DNA of 64,000 bases from Bacteroidales bacterium (lineage in GTDB: Bacteria; Bacteroidota; Bacteroidia; Bacteroidales; UBA932). A program made the translations under genes and the position numbers. The notes under the pieces were generated by a model that was given only the letters and a program-made list of their open reading frames with translations, was not told the DNA's origin and ran no database searches. Below, one piece after another: positions 51,047 through 59,567 of this stretch (position 1 is the stretch's first letter; each line of letters begins with the position of its first letter). Where the stretch lies: positions 186,001 to 250,000 of the forward strand of contig JAFROX010000001.1 in assembly GCA_017429475.1 (NCBI GenBank), read 5' to 3'.

Positions 51047-52465
51047 CTAGTAGATTCCGACATTGTCGAGTACTATGCAGGCCTTTGAGGCCAGGATGTT
51101 GACCCGGACGGCAGTAGTTGTCACCGGGTCAAATCTTATTATGCGCTTGTAGCCGATGGTGGTCTGCTCGTCAAGAGTCTGCCACTTGCCGTCTATCATC
51201 GCTTCGACGCTGAAGCGTTGCACCCTCTGGCCAAGGGCGATATGCTCTTGCAGGACTATTTTGCTGACAGTCGTGGGCTTGCGGAAAGTTGCAGTCAGAG
51301 AGGCCGTTGTCACATCGTCGTCGGTTGCCCAATAGCCTTCTCCTGCCACTTTCGAAGCGGCGAACCTGCGTGAATTTTCCCTCACATCAGAAGCCTTGAA
51401 ATCAGCCGCTTGCGCTAAATTTTCAGCAAATTCCGCTTCGATTCTCCTGCCGAATTCTATCAAGTTTGCAGAGTCTGTCGGATGTATAAGGCCTCTGCGG
51501 TCCGGAGGAACGTTAAGGATAAGGTTGCCGTTGCGGCCGACAGATTTATAGTATATATCCATCAGCTGATCGACGCTCTTGACACGTTCATCTTCCCGCT
51601 CGTGATAGAACCATCCCGGGCGGATAGACACGTCCACCTCGGCCGGCAGCCAATCGGTGCCGTCCTCCTGACCGTGGTTGAGGGCATAGGTGTCGGCGTG
51701 TCCCGGCGCGAACTCGGCCTTGTTGAGCGTGCTCCAGTTGGTTTCTCCGGCATAGCCCGCCTCGTTGCCAACCCATCGGCAGTCGGGGCCGCCGTCGGAG
51801 AACATCACGGCCTGCGGCTGCTTCTCGCGGACTATCTCCCAGGTCACGGGCCATTCATAATATGTGAGATTGTCTATAGTGCGGCGCTCGTCGGCACCTC
51901 CGTACCAGCCGTCACCGCCGTTAGCACCGTCGAACCACACTTCGAAGATGTCGCCGTAGTTGGTCAAGAGCTCCGTGAGCTGGTTGCGGTAATATTCGAT
52001 ATAGGCAAGAGTTCCGTAATCTGCGTGGTTGCGGTCCCAGGGTGAAAGATAGACCCCGAACTTGAGTCCGTATTCCCGGCAGACATCGCTCACTTCCTTC
52101 ACAAGGTCGCGGCCGTACGGCGAATTCATTATGTTGTGCTCCGTGTACTTGGTGTCCCAAAGGCAGAAGCCGTCGTGGTGCTTTGCGGTCAGGACTATGC
52201 CTTTGAAGCCGGCCCGGCTGATGATGTCCGCCCATTGACGGGGATCGCAGGCAGTTGGGTTGAATGTTTCCTCGCTTTCATTGCCATAGCCCCACTCCAG
52301 GTCAGTGAAGGTATTCGTAGTGAAATGTATGAAGACGTAGCGCTCGAGCTGATGCCACTGCAGCTGCCGCTCGCTCGGCACAGGCCCGCAGGGCGCTGGC
52401 TCGCTCACTTTCGTGCACGCCGCAGCCAGAACAGCCAGCGCTAACATTAAGAGTGTTTTTTTCAT
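51047..52465 (-). CDS. GH29 alpha-L-fucosidase, lipoprotein, with C-terminal beta-sandwich
   Basis: The 472-residue protein has lipobox LAAAC. The GH29 barrel has VFIHFTTNTFTDLEWGYG, AGFKGIVLTAKHHDGFCLWDTKYTEHN, and the nucleophile D179 in FEVWFDGANGG. The remaining 110 residues form an F5/8-type (CBM32-like) domain (VAGEGYWATDDDVTTASLTATF-type). It removes terminal L-fucose from host or plant glycans in the periplasm or at the surface. No fucose catabolic genes are near. A terminator of the upstream helicase gene precedes it, so it is transcribed alone. Confidence 0.94.
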   Translation of the reverse strand: MKKTLLMLALAVLAAACTKVSEPAPCGPVPSERQLQWHQLERYVFIHFTTNTFTDLEWGYGNESEETFNPTACDPRQWADIISRAGFKGIVLTAKHHDGFCLWDTKYTEHNIMNSPYGRDLVKEVSDVCREYGLKFGVYLSPWDRNHADYGTLAYIEYYRNQLTELLTNYGDIFEVWFDGANGGDGWYGGADERRTIDNLTYYEWPVTWEIVREKQPQAVMFSDGGPDCRWVGNEAGYAGETNWSTLNKAEFAPGHADTYALNHGQEDGTDWLPAEVDVSIRPGWFYHEREDERVKSVDQLMDIYYKSVGRNGNLILNVPPDRRGLIHPTDSANLIEFGRRIEAEFAENLAQAADFKASDVRENSRRFAASKVAGEGYWATDDDVTTASLTATFRKPTTVSKIVLQEHIALGQRVQRFSVEAMIDGKWQTLDEQTTIGYKRIIRFDPVTTTAVRVNILASKACIVLDNVGIY

Positions 52466-52499
52466 AAGGTCAGGAATTATTCTCTTGCTAAGTTACGAA

Positions 52500-52541
52500 G
52501 AAAAAACAAGTAAGGGCCGGCTCGTTATGGCGAACCGACCC
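52500..52541 (-). terminator. Terminator of the helicase gene
   Basis: Read on the minus strand, GGGTCGGTTCG pairs with CGAGCCGGCCC (two G-T pairs) around CCATAA. TTACTTG and a run of Ts follow. Confidence 0.8.
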
Positions 52542-52607
52542 AGTCCCTGACCTAAACTAAAACTATGATAAACTTCGATGTGAAAATTTACAAAGACCGT
52601 GCCACAA

Positions 52608-54992
52608 TCAGTCCCGAGCCACACGAAGTTTAGCAAATTTTAGCAAAAGTGTCTTTGTACTTCCATCTTCGAACCTGACGACGGCTTTCATACCTGCTCC
52701 GTCACCATCGAATGATAGAATTGTGCCATAGCCGAAACGGTCGTGCTCGACTCTCTGGCCGACCTTCAGAGAAGAAACCGGATCCGGCGTGAAGCCGGGA
52801 GTCGGAGCCGGATTCTGAGATACCGGACGCTGTGGTGCAGGCTGCGCAGGGCGTTGATATACGGGACGCTGCTGGACCGGCTTTGAGGGAGCGGCATATC
52901 TTTGGGTTCCGAACTGCCTTGCGAAAGCTGCGCCCATTGCAGCATTGCTTGCAGCCCTGGCTCCTGAGCGCATAGGCACCGAGCCGCTGAGATACTTGCC
53001 GTCGATCTCCCTGATGAAGCGGCTCACATCGTTGCTTTCGCTCTTTCCCCAGCGCATACGGTTGCTGGCATACGACAGAGTCACTGCCTTTTCGGCCCTG
53101 GTCAGAGCTACGTAGAACAACCTGCGTTCCTCTTCTATATCCGAAGGAAGAAGATCCGACCCCGACGGGAACAGATTCTCCTCCATGCCTATCACGAATA
53201 CAAACGGAAACTCCAGGCCTTTGGCGGCGTGGACAGTCATCAGCGAAATCTTGTTGTTATTGTCATCGTCCTGGCCGCTTTCCCGGTCAATTGCGGCGAG
53301 CAGGGTTATATTCTCCACATACTCGGCAAGCGTGACGGTTATGCTGTCGTTAGCAACATCATTGTCGTTAGCCCTATTCTCAGTCTCTTCATCCACATAG
53401 TCCTTGATACTGTTGTACAGGGCTTCGACGTTCTGGAACTTTGAAAGGCCTTCAATCGACGTATCAGACTTGAAAGCGATCAGAGCCCCGGACTGATTTC
53501 CGATATCCAGTGCAAGTTCATAAGCATCGGTAACCGCCATTTTCTGATTCATCTCCAGAATCATCGCAGCGAACGACCTCAACTTGCTTATGGCCGCACC
53601 CTTCAGCCCGCACTCCACCAGATCCTGGTCACTCAGCATCACCGCATCGAGCATAGAGATTCCCCTGGCAGCGGCCAAAGCGGCAAGATGGTTCAGAGTA
53701 GTATCTCCTATGCCGCGGGCAGGGAAATTCACCACCCTGCGGAAAGCCTCGTCATCCATAGGGTTTATGACGAGCCTGAAATAGGCCAGCATATCCTTGA
53801 CCTCGGCACGGTCGTAGAACGAGAAGCCGGCATAGATGCGGTATGGCAGGTTGCGCTTGCGCAGCGCCTCCTCTATGGAGCGGGACTGGGCGTTTGTACG
53901 GTACAGGATTGCGAAATCGCTGTACTGAGCCTTGGCGGTATATATCCTGTCGACGATCTTGGCAGCGACGAGATAGCTTTCCTCCTGCTCCGTAAAACCG
54001 TTCAGAACCTCGATCTTCTCACCTACCTGTCCATCGGAGAAACAAGTCTTCTCAAGCCTGTGCTCGTTCTTGGCGATAAGGCTGTTTGCGGCGTCGACGA
54101 TGGTCCGTGTGGAGCGGTAATTCTGCTCCAGGCGGAATATTTTCGCTTCGGGGTAATCCTTGTGGAAGGTGAGTATGTTCTCAACTCTCGCCCCACGGAA
54201 ACCGTAGATGCTCTGGCTGTCATCTCCCACCACACAGATGTTGCGGTGCGAGGCCGCAAGTCTCCTCAGGATGATATACTGGGCGTAATTTGTGTCCTGA
54301 TACTCGTCGACAAGGATATATCGGAAACGGCTGCGGATCTGCTCCAGGGCCTCGGGGAAATCCCTGAGCAGGATATTGGTATTTACAAGGATGTCGTCGA
54401 AATCCATCGCGCCGGCAATCTTGCACTTCTTGGCGTAGAGGCTGTAGATATCGCTGATGCGGCCTTTGCGGGCCATCTTGTCCTGCTCGACGGCCGAGGG
54501 GGTGTTGGCATAGAGGGCTGCTGTAATCAGGTTGTTCTTGGCCGACGATATGCGGTTGGCGACTTCTGTGGGCTTATAGACTTTCTCATCCAGTTCCAGC
54601 TCCTTGATGCACTGCTTCACTGCAGCACGGCTGTCGGACTGGTCATAGATTGTGAACTGCTCGGGATATCCAAGTTTGTCGGCATAGTCGCGGAGGAACC
54701 TGATGAAGATGGAGTGGAATGTTCCCATCCATATCCACCTTGCCTTGTATTCACCCACCAGGGCTGCGATACGCTCCTTCATCTCGTTGGCCGCCTTCTT
54801 CGTGAAGGTCAGGGCAAGGATCTCACCGGGAGCGGCCCCGCAGGCTATCGCATTGGCAATCCTGCAAGTCAGCACGCGGGTCTTTCCGGCACCTGCTCCG
54901 GCAATGATGAGGCACGGCCCGTCTATGTTGCGAACTGCCTGAGCCTGAGCTTCGTTAAGCTGGTCGAAAATATGATTTGCGCCGTTCTCCAT
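52608..54992 (-). CDS. uvrD: UvrD/PcrA/Rep-type superfamily 1 DNA helicase
   Basis: The 794-residue ATP-dependent 3'-5' helicase serves repair and replication restart. Motifs in order are the Q-motif LNEAQAQAV, Walker A AGAGAGKT (about 33-40), Ia LALTFTKKAANEM, II VDEYQDTN, III VGDDSQSIYGFRGA, IV LEQNYRS, V MTVHAAKGLEF, and VI VALTRAEKAVTLSYA. The C-terminal tail is proline- and glutamine-rich (about 690-740), then a Tudor-like VGQRVEHDRFGYGTI segment that in PcrA binds RNA polymerase. The start at 54992 is the ATG nearest the Q-motif. Confidence 0.95.
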   Translation of the reverse strand: MENGANHIFDQLNEAQAQAVRNIDGPCLIIAGAGAGKTRVLTCRIANAIACGAAPGEILALTFTKKAANEMKERIAALVGEYKARWIWMGTFHSIFIRFLRDYADKLGYPEQFTIYDQSDSRAAVKQCIKELELDEKVYKPTEVANRISSAKNNLITAALYANTPSAVEQDKMARKGRISDIYSLYAKKCKIAGAMDFDDILVNTNILLRDFPEALEQIRSRFRYILVDEYQDTNYAQYIILRRLAASHRNICVVGDDSQSIYGFRGARVENILTFHKDYPEAKIFRLEQNYRSTRTIVDAANSLIAKNEHRLEKTCFSDGQVGEKIEVLNGFTEQEESYLVAAKIVDRIYTAKAQYSDFAILYRTNAQSRSIEEALRKRNLPYRIYAGFSFYDRAEVKDMLAYFRLVINPMDDEAFRRVVNFPARGIGDTTLNHLAALAAARGISMLDAVMLSDQDLVECGLKGAAISKLRSFAAMILEMNQKMAVTDAYELALDIGNQSGALIAFKSDTSIEGLSKFQNVEALYNSIKDYVDEETENRANDNDVANDSITVTLAEYVENITLLAAIDRESGQDDDNNNKISLMTVHAAKGLEFPFVFVIGMEENLFPSGSDLLPSDIEEERRLFYVALTRAEKAVTLSYASNRMRWGKSESNDVSRFIREIDGKYLSGSVPMRSGARAASNAAMGAAFARQFGTQRYAAPSKPVQQRPVYQRPAQPAPQRPVSQNPAPTPGFTPDPVSSLKVGQRVEHDRFGYGTILSFDGDGAGMKAVVRFEDGSTKTLLLKFAKLRVARD

Positions 54993-54999
54993 GGTATGG

Positions 55000-55030
55000 C
55001 AAATATATAACCGAAAAAACCTAAAACAAA
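55000..55030 (-). promoter_or_regulatory. Promoter of the helicase gene
   Basis: Minus strand TTTG (55027-55030), 19 bases, TATATTTG (55000-55007): a full consensus. The -7 element ends only 7 bases before the ATG at 54992, so the transcript would have little or no leader. Confidence 0.65.
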
Positions 55031-55054
55031 GGTGATTTCTTCTTTTTTTATATG

Positions 55055-55062
55055 TATCTTTG
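55055..55062 (+). promoter_or_regulatory. -7 promoter element of the nqr operon
   Basis: TATCTTTG fits TAnnTTTG and lies 48 bases before the nqrA ATG at 55111. A T-rich stretch takes the place of a clear -33 element. Confidence 0.5.
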
Positions 55063-55110
55063 CCGGATATTCTGAACAAAATCTATATCAATAATTTTAT
55101 ACAACCAATA

Positions 55111-56466
55111 ATGTCAGAACAGATCAGATTAAAGAAAGGACTGGACATTCCCGTTGCCGGGGCAGCCTCTGCTACAATCGCCAAAACTGTTTCTGCGGAC
55201 ATTGTTGCAATCAAGCCTACCGACTTCAGGGCCCTTGTCCCGAAGATGGTGGTCAAGGAGGGGGACCGCGTACTTGCCGGTGACCCTCTTTTTGTTGACA
55301 AGAACCGTCCGCAGGTAAGTTTCTGCTCTCCTATCAGCGGCACAGTGGAAGCCGTGGTCAGGGGAGAGAAACGCAAACTGCTCGAGGTGAAAGTAAAGGC
55401 TGACGGCAAGATGGAATACCGCCGCAAGAAAGCGGCAGTCCCTGCTTCCATGACCAAAGAGAAGGCAACTGCCCGTATGCTGGAGATGGGTCTCTGGCCG
55501 ATGATCATCCAAAGGCCTTACGGCATCATCGCCAACCCGGACGACAGCCCCAAATCAATCTTCATTTCGGCCATGGATACCGCCCCGCTGGCACCGGATT
55601 ATGATTTCGTGCTCCAGAACCGCTTCGACGACGTGCAGACAGGCATCGACGTCCTCGGCAAGTTCACAAAGGGCGGAGTCCACTTCAGCATGAATTACTA
55701 CACCTGCCCGTCTTCGGAATTCAAGAAACTCCGCGGAGTCATCTTCCACGAATTCGAAGGCAAGCACCCTGCAGGAAACGTCGGCGTGCAGATCAACCAC
55801 ATCAGCCCCATCAACAAGGGCGAGACAGTATGGACCGTAGACCTGCTGTCAGTTGCAATGATAGGAAAGGTCTTCAACGACGGCATCTATGACGCGACCC
55901 GCCTTGTGGCCGTCACCGGCCCTGCAGCCAAGAATCCGGCTTACGTAAATGCCATCCAGGGAGCGCCGATGTCAGCTTTCGCCGACTTCTTCGACGGTTC
56001 CGAGAACGTCCGACTGGTGAGCGGCGATATCCTCACCGGCGAGAATGTAGGACCTGACGGTTTCCTCGGATTCTTCGACAACCAGATAACCATCCTCAAG
56101 GAAGGCGACTACTACGAGACCTTCGGATGGTGCAAACCTTTCCGCACCAAGAAGTTCAGCTTCTCACACACTTACTGGAGCTGGCTTGGCGGCAAGAAGA
56201 AATACGAAATGGACACCAACACCAACGGCGGACCGAGACCTTTCGTGGTTTCTGACGTCTACGCCAAGGTGCTGCCTATGGACATCTACCCCGTCTACCT
56301 GGCGAAAGCCTGCATCGCAAAGGATATCGAGAAGATGGAGAACCTCGGAATCTATGAGGTCCTCCCCGAAGATTTCGCCCTCTGCGAATTTGTCTGCCCT
56401 TCAAAGGTCGGCATCCAGCAGGTCATCAGCGACGGCATCGACCTAATGTTAAAAGAAATGGCTTAA
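55111..56466 (+). CDS. nqrA: Na+-translocating NADH:quinone reductase subunit A
   Basis: The 451-residue cytoplasmic subunit of the sodium-pumping NQR complex is implicated in quinone binding. Visible features are the N-terminal lipoyl-like half-barrel (IRLKKGLDIPVAG, VKEGDRVLAGDPLF, FCSPISGTVEAV) and the long C-terminal domain ending GIQQVISDGIDLMLKEMA. The start is the ATG giving MSEQIRLK; the frame runs 17 codons further upstream without a reason to be translated. It is first of six nqr genes. Confidence 0.95.
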   Translation: MSEQIRLKKGLDIPVAGAASATIAKTVSADIVAIKPTDFRALVPKMVVKEGDRVLAGDPLFVDKNRPQVSFCSPISGTVEAVVRGEKRKLLEVKVKADGKMEYRRKKAAVPASMTKEKATARMLEMGLWPMIIQRPYGIIANPDDSPKSIFISAMDTAPLAPDYDFVLQNRFDDVQTGIDVLGKFTKGGVHFSMNYYTCPSSEFKKLRGVIFHEFEGKHPAGNVGVQINHISPINKGETVWTVDLLSVAMIGKVFNDGIYDATRLVAVTGPAAKNPAYVNAIQGAPMSAFADFFDGSENVRLVSGDILTGENVGPDGFLGFFDNQITILKEGDYYETFGWCKPFRTKKFSFSHTYWSWLGGKKKYEMDTNTNGGPRPFVVSDVYAKVLPMDIYPVYLAKACIAKDIEKMENLGIYEVLPEDFALCEFVCPSKVGIQQVISDGIDLMLKEMA

Positions 56467-56470
56467 GGAT

Positions 56471-57574
56471 ATGGGACTCAGGAAATTATTCGACAAATGG
56501 GAGCCCGCCTTCAAGAAGGGAGGCAAGCTTCACGCATTCGGCTCATTCTTTGAAGCCTTCGAAACATTCTTATACGTCCCGAAGACCGTGACGGCCAAGG
56601 GAGCGCACGTACGCGACAGCATCGACCTCAAGAGGACGATGTCCACCGTAATGCTCGCCCTGTTGCCCGCCATCCTTTTCGGAATGTACAACATCGGATA
56701 TCAGACAAGCCTTGCCGGCGACTTCGACTGGGGTTTCTGGAAGATGGTCTGGTACGGCTTCCTCAAGCTGCTCCCGATGTACCTCGTATCTTACATCGTG
56801 GGTCTGTTCTTCGAGTGCCTCTTCGCCAACATCCGCAATGAGGAAGTCAGCGAAGGATACTTCGTAACAGGTCTCATCATCCCTCTGATAATGCCCGTCA
56901 ACGTTCCCCTGTGGATGCTTGCCCTGGCAGTAGCCTTCGCAGTCGTCATCGGCAAGGAAGTTTTCGGCGGCACAGGATACAACATTTGGAACCCTGCCCT
57001 GCTGGCCCGCGCATTCCTGTTCTTCGCTTATCCCAAGCAGATGACAGGCGATGACGTATGGGTTGCCGGCGTGGACGGTTTCAGCGGAGCCACCCCTCTC
57101 AGCCAGATGGCTGCCAGCGGCTCTGTAGACTTTTCCGTTGCCGACATGTTCCTGGGATTCATTCCGGGAGCGATCGGAGAGACCTCAACCCTCGCAATAC
57201 TCATCGGCGCCGTGATCCTCATCTGGACAGGCGTTGCCAGCTGGAAGATCATGCTCAGCTGCGTGGCTGGCGGACTGCTTGTCGGACTGCTCGGCGACGT
57301 GCCCTGCTACTATCACCTCATTATGGGAGGCTTCGCATTCGGATGCGTCTTCATGGCCACCGACCCTGTGACATCAGCCCAGACCGAGGCTGGCAAGTGG
57401 ATCTACGGCTTCCTTATCGGAGCCTTTGCCGTACTGCTGAGACTCTTCAACCCCGGCTATCCGGAGGGTATGATGCTCGCCATCCTCGTGATGAACACCT
57501 TCGCACCGCTCATTGACCACATTATCGTCAGCGGCAATATTCGCAAACGCCTCAAAAGGGCACAGACAGTTTAA
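56471..57574 (+). CDS. nqrB: Na+-translocating NADH:quinone reductase subunit B
   Basis: The 367-residue membrane subunit has about ten helices and belongs to the NqrB/RnfD family. FMN is covalently bound through a phosphoester to the threonine of SGAT, here T208 in DGFSGATPLSQM. The glycine-rich GGTGYNIWNPALLARAF segment and the ending TFAPLIDHIIV are conserved. NqrB takes part in electron flow to riboflavin and quinone, and sodium movement. Confidence 0.96.
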   Translation: MGLRKLFDKWEPAFKKGGKLHAFGSFFEAFETFLYVPKTVTAKGAHVRDSIDLKRTMSTVMLALLPAILFGMYNIGYQTSLAGDFDWGFWKMVWYGFLKLLPMYLVSYIVGLFFECLFANIRNEEVSEGYFVTGLIIPLIMPVNVPLWMLALAVAFAVVIGKEVFGGTGYNIWNPALLARAFLFFAYPKQMTGDDVWVAGVDGFSGATPLSQMAASGSVDFSVADMFLGFIPGAIGETSTLAILIGAVILIWTGVASWKIMLSCVAGGLLVGLLGDVPCYYHLIMGGFAFGCVFMATDPVTSAQTEAGKWIYGFLIGAFAVLLRLFNPGYPEGMMLAILVMNTFAPLIDHIIVSGNIRKRLKRAQTV

Positions 57575-57580
57575 GGAGGG
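57575..57580 (+). promoter_or_regulatory. Strong Shine-Dalgarno of nqrC
   Basis: GGAGGG lies 6 bases before the nqrC ATG (57587). Good Shine-Dalgarno sites are uncommon in Bacteroidota. Confidence 0.6.
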
Positions 57581-57586
57581 CAGGCA

Positions 57587-58300
57587 ATGAACACAAACAG
57601 CAATACTTACACTATCATATACACGACAGTACTTGTCGTAGTTGTCGCAGCCATCCTGGCCATCATAGCCAGCGTCCTGAAGCCGCGCCAGACAGCCAAT
57701 GTCGAGCTGGAGCAGATGAAATCGATAATGCTCGCAGCCAACATCGGCGAAACTAACGGCCAGCCCGACAAGAAGGCAGACTTCAAGAAACTCTATGACC
57801 AGCACATCACCGACGCCTACGCAATTGACGCCAACGGCAACAAGGTGGCTGGCGTAGACGCTTTCCACGTAGACCTCAAGTCTCAGTACAATGCCATAAA
57901 GAATGGCGGCGAGCTGACCCTTCCCGTCTACAAGTGCAAGCTTGACGACGGCAACACCGTAACCATCCTTCCTTGCTACGGAGCAGGTCTCTGGGGCGCC
58001 ATCTGGGGATATCTTTCCGTCGAAGAAGACGGCGAAACCCTCCACGGCGCAACGTTCGCTCACGCAAGCGAGACTCCCGGCCTCGGCGGTGAAATCGCGG
58101 AACCCTGGTTCTACAACCAGTTCGACGGCAAGTCGCTCAAGAACTCCGGGGCTTTTTCTTCAATCAAGATCGTCAAAGGCGGTGCCGGCAGCGACCGTAA
58201 CGGAGTCGACGCCATCAGCGGCGCGACCATCACTTCCCGCTCGCTCCAGAACACCATCGAGCAATGGATGAACTACTACAAACTAATACTCGGAGAATAA
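57587..58300 (+). CDS. nqrC: Na+-translocating NADH:quinone reductase subunit C
   Basis: The 237-residue protein has one N-terminal membrane helix (about 9-30) and a periplasmic FMN-binding domain. The flavinylation site is T214 in ISGATITSRS, the S(T)GAT motif used by the ApbE flavin transferase. The GLWGAIWGYLSV and TPGLGGEI segments are typical. It carries the second covalent FMN of the complex. Confidence 0.96.
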   Translation: MNTNSNTYTIIYTTVLVVVVAAILAIIASVLKPRQTANVELEQMKSIMLAANIGETNGQPDKKADFKKLYDQHITDAYAIDANGNKVAGVDAFHVDLKSQYNAIKNGGELTLPVYKCKLDDGNTVTILPCYGAGLWGAIWGYLSVEEDGETLHGATFAHASETPGLGGEIAEPWFYNQFDGKSLKNSGAFSSIKIVKGGAGSDRNGVDAISGATITSRSLQNTIEQWMNYYKLILGE

Positions 58301-58304
58301 CAAG

Positions 58305-58925
58305 ATGGATAAAGAAACATATTTGAAACCCCTTTTCAAAGGCAATCCGATCACAGTTCTGGTGCTCGGTATCTGCTCTTCCCTTGCAGTTACCGTCCAG
58401 CTGAAAGGAGCGCTTGTGATGGCTCTGTCCGTTACTCTGGTAACTGCATTCTCGAGCCTTTTCATCTCATTGCTGAGGAACACGATTCCCAACCGCGTGC
58501 GCATCATCGTGCAGCTGGTTGTAGTAGCGATGTTCGTTATTCTCATCGACCAGGCCCTCAAAGCCTTCTCGTACGACACTTCGAAGATGCTTTCCGTATA
58601 CATCGGCCTAATCATCACCAACTGTATCATCATGGGCCGCATCGAAGCCTTCGCCCTTGGCAACAAGCCCTGGCCCAGCTTCGTTGACGGAGCATTCAAC
58701 GGACTCGGTTACGGTATGATCCTTATCATCGTGGCCTTCTTCCGTGAACTCTTCGGAAGCGGCACCCTGCTCGGATATCAGATTATCCCGCAGAGCTGGT
58801 ATATCGAAAACGGCGGCTGGTACGCCAACAACGGCCTGATGATCCTCCCGCCCATGGCCCTTATCCTTCTCGGCTGCGTGGTATGGGTACACAGGAGCAT
58901 TGACAAAGAACTTCAAGAGCAATAG
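58305..58925 (+). CDS. nqrD: Na+-translocating NADH:quinone reductase subunit D
   Basis: The 206-residue membrane protein has six helices and belongs to the NqrD/RnfE family. Conserved segments include LVLGICSSLAVTVQLKGAL, VYIGLIITNCIIMGRIEAFA (with the cysteine that helps hold the intramembrane iron-sulfur centre), and DGAFNGLGYGMILIIVAFFRELFGSG. Together with NqrE it forms an inverted pair across the membrane. Its stop overlaps the Shine-Dalgarno of nqrE. Confidence 0.95.
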   Translation: MDKETYLKPLFKGNPITVLVLGICSSLAVTVQLKGALVMALSVTLVTAFSSLFISLLRNTIPNRVRIIVQLVVVAMFVILIDQALKAFSYDTSKMLSVYIGLIITNCIIMGRIEAFALGNKPWPSFVDGAFNGLGYGMILIIVAFFRELFGSGTLLGYQIIPQSWYIENGGWYANNGLMILPPMALILLGCVVWVHRSIDKELQEQ

Positions 58926-58929
58926 GAGG
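58924..58929 (+). promoter_or_regulatory. Strong Shine-Dalgarno of nqrE
   Basis: AGGAGG lies 8 bases before the nqrE ATG (58938) and overlaps the nqrD stop codon TAG, tying the two reading frames together. Confidence 0.6.
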
Positions 58930-58937
58930 ACGCAAGA

Positions 58938-59555
58938 ATGATGGATTATATAAATATATTCATTAAGTCGATCTTCGTCGAGAACATGGTGTTCTCATTC
59001 TTCCTTGGAATGTGCTCCTATCTCGCCGTATCGAAGAACGTCAAGACCGCAACCGGTCTGGGACTCGCAGTGATCTTCGTGCTGACCATCACCCTGCCCC
59101 TGAACTACCTGCTCTATGAATACGTACTCAAGGCAGGCGCACTGACCTGGCTTTCACCGAACCTGGCCGGCGTTGACCTGAGCTTCCTGAGCTATATCGT
59201 ATACATCGCGATGATCGCCACTTTCGTCCAGATCGTGGAGATGTTCGTAGAGAAATATTCTCCGGCCCTCTATGCTTCCCTCGGAATCTTCCTCCCCCTG
59301 ATCGCAGTGAACTGCGCCATTCTCGGCGGCTCGCTGTTCATGCAGGAGAGAGGTTATTCCAACGTAGGTGAAGCTTTCACTTTCGGACTCGGAAGCGGCA
59401 TCGGCTGGTTCCTAGCCATCGTAGCAATGGCGGCTATCCGTGAGAAACTTGCTTACAGCAACGTTCCCAAGCCCCTGAAAGGCCTTGGACTTGCTTTCAT
59501 CATCACCGGCCTCATGGGCATCGCCTTCATGAGCTTCATGGGATTTCAATTATAG
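58938..59555 (+). CDS. nqrE: Na+-translocating NADH:quinone reductase subunit E
   Basis: The 205-residue membrane protein has six helices and belongs to the NqrE/RnfA family. It has [21 protein letters not shown] near the start and [21 protein letters not shown] in the middle, each with the cysteine that contributes to the shared 2Fe-2S centre with NqrD. The glycine-rich [14 protein letters not shown] and the ending [11 protein letters not shown] fit the family. Confidence 0.96.
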   Translation: MMDYINIFIKSIFVENMVFSFFLGMCSYLAVSKNVKTATGLGLAVIFVLTITLPLNYLLYEYVLKAGALTWLSPNLAGVDLSFLSYIVYIAMIATFVQIVEMFVEKYSPALYASLGIFLPLIAVNCAILGGSLFMQERGYSNVGEAFTFGLGSGIGWFLAIVAMAAIREKLAYSNVPKPLKGLGLAFIITGLMGIAFMSFMGFQL

Positions 59556-59559
59556 GAGG
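59554..59559 (+). promoter_or_regulatory. Strong Shine-Dalgarno of nqrF
   Basis: AGGAGG lies 8 bases before the nqrF ATG (59568) and overlaps the stop codon of nqrE. Confidence 0.6.
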
Positions 59560-59567
59560 AAGAGGAT

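Noticed and set aside
53688..55010. 440-codon open frame opposite the helicase gene
   Set aside because: It is an antisense shadow of a well-conserved UvrD-type gene with no domain, promoter or start site of its own.
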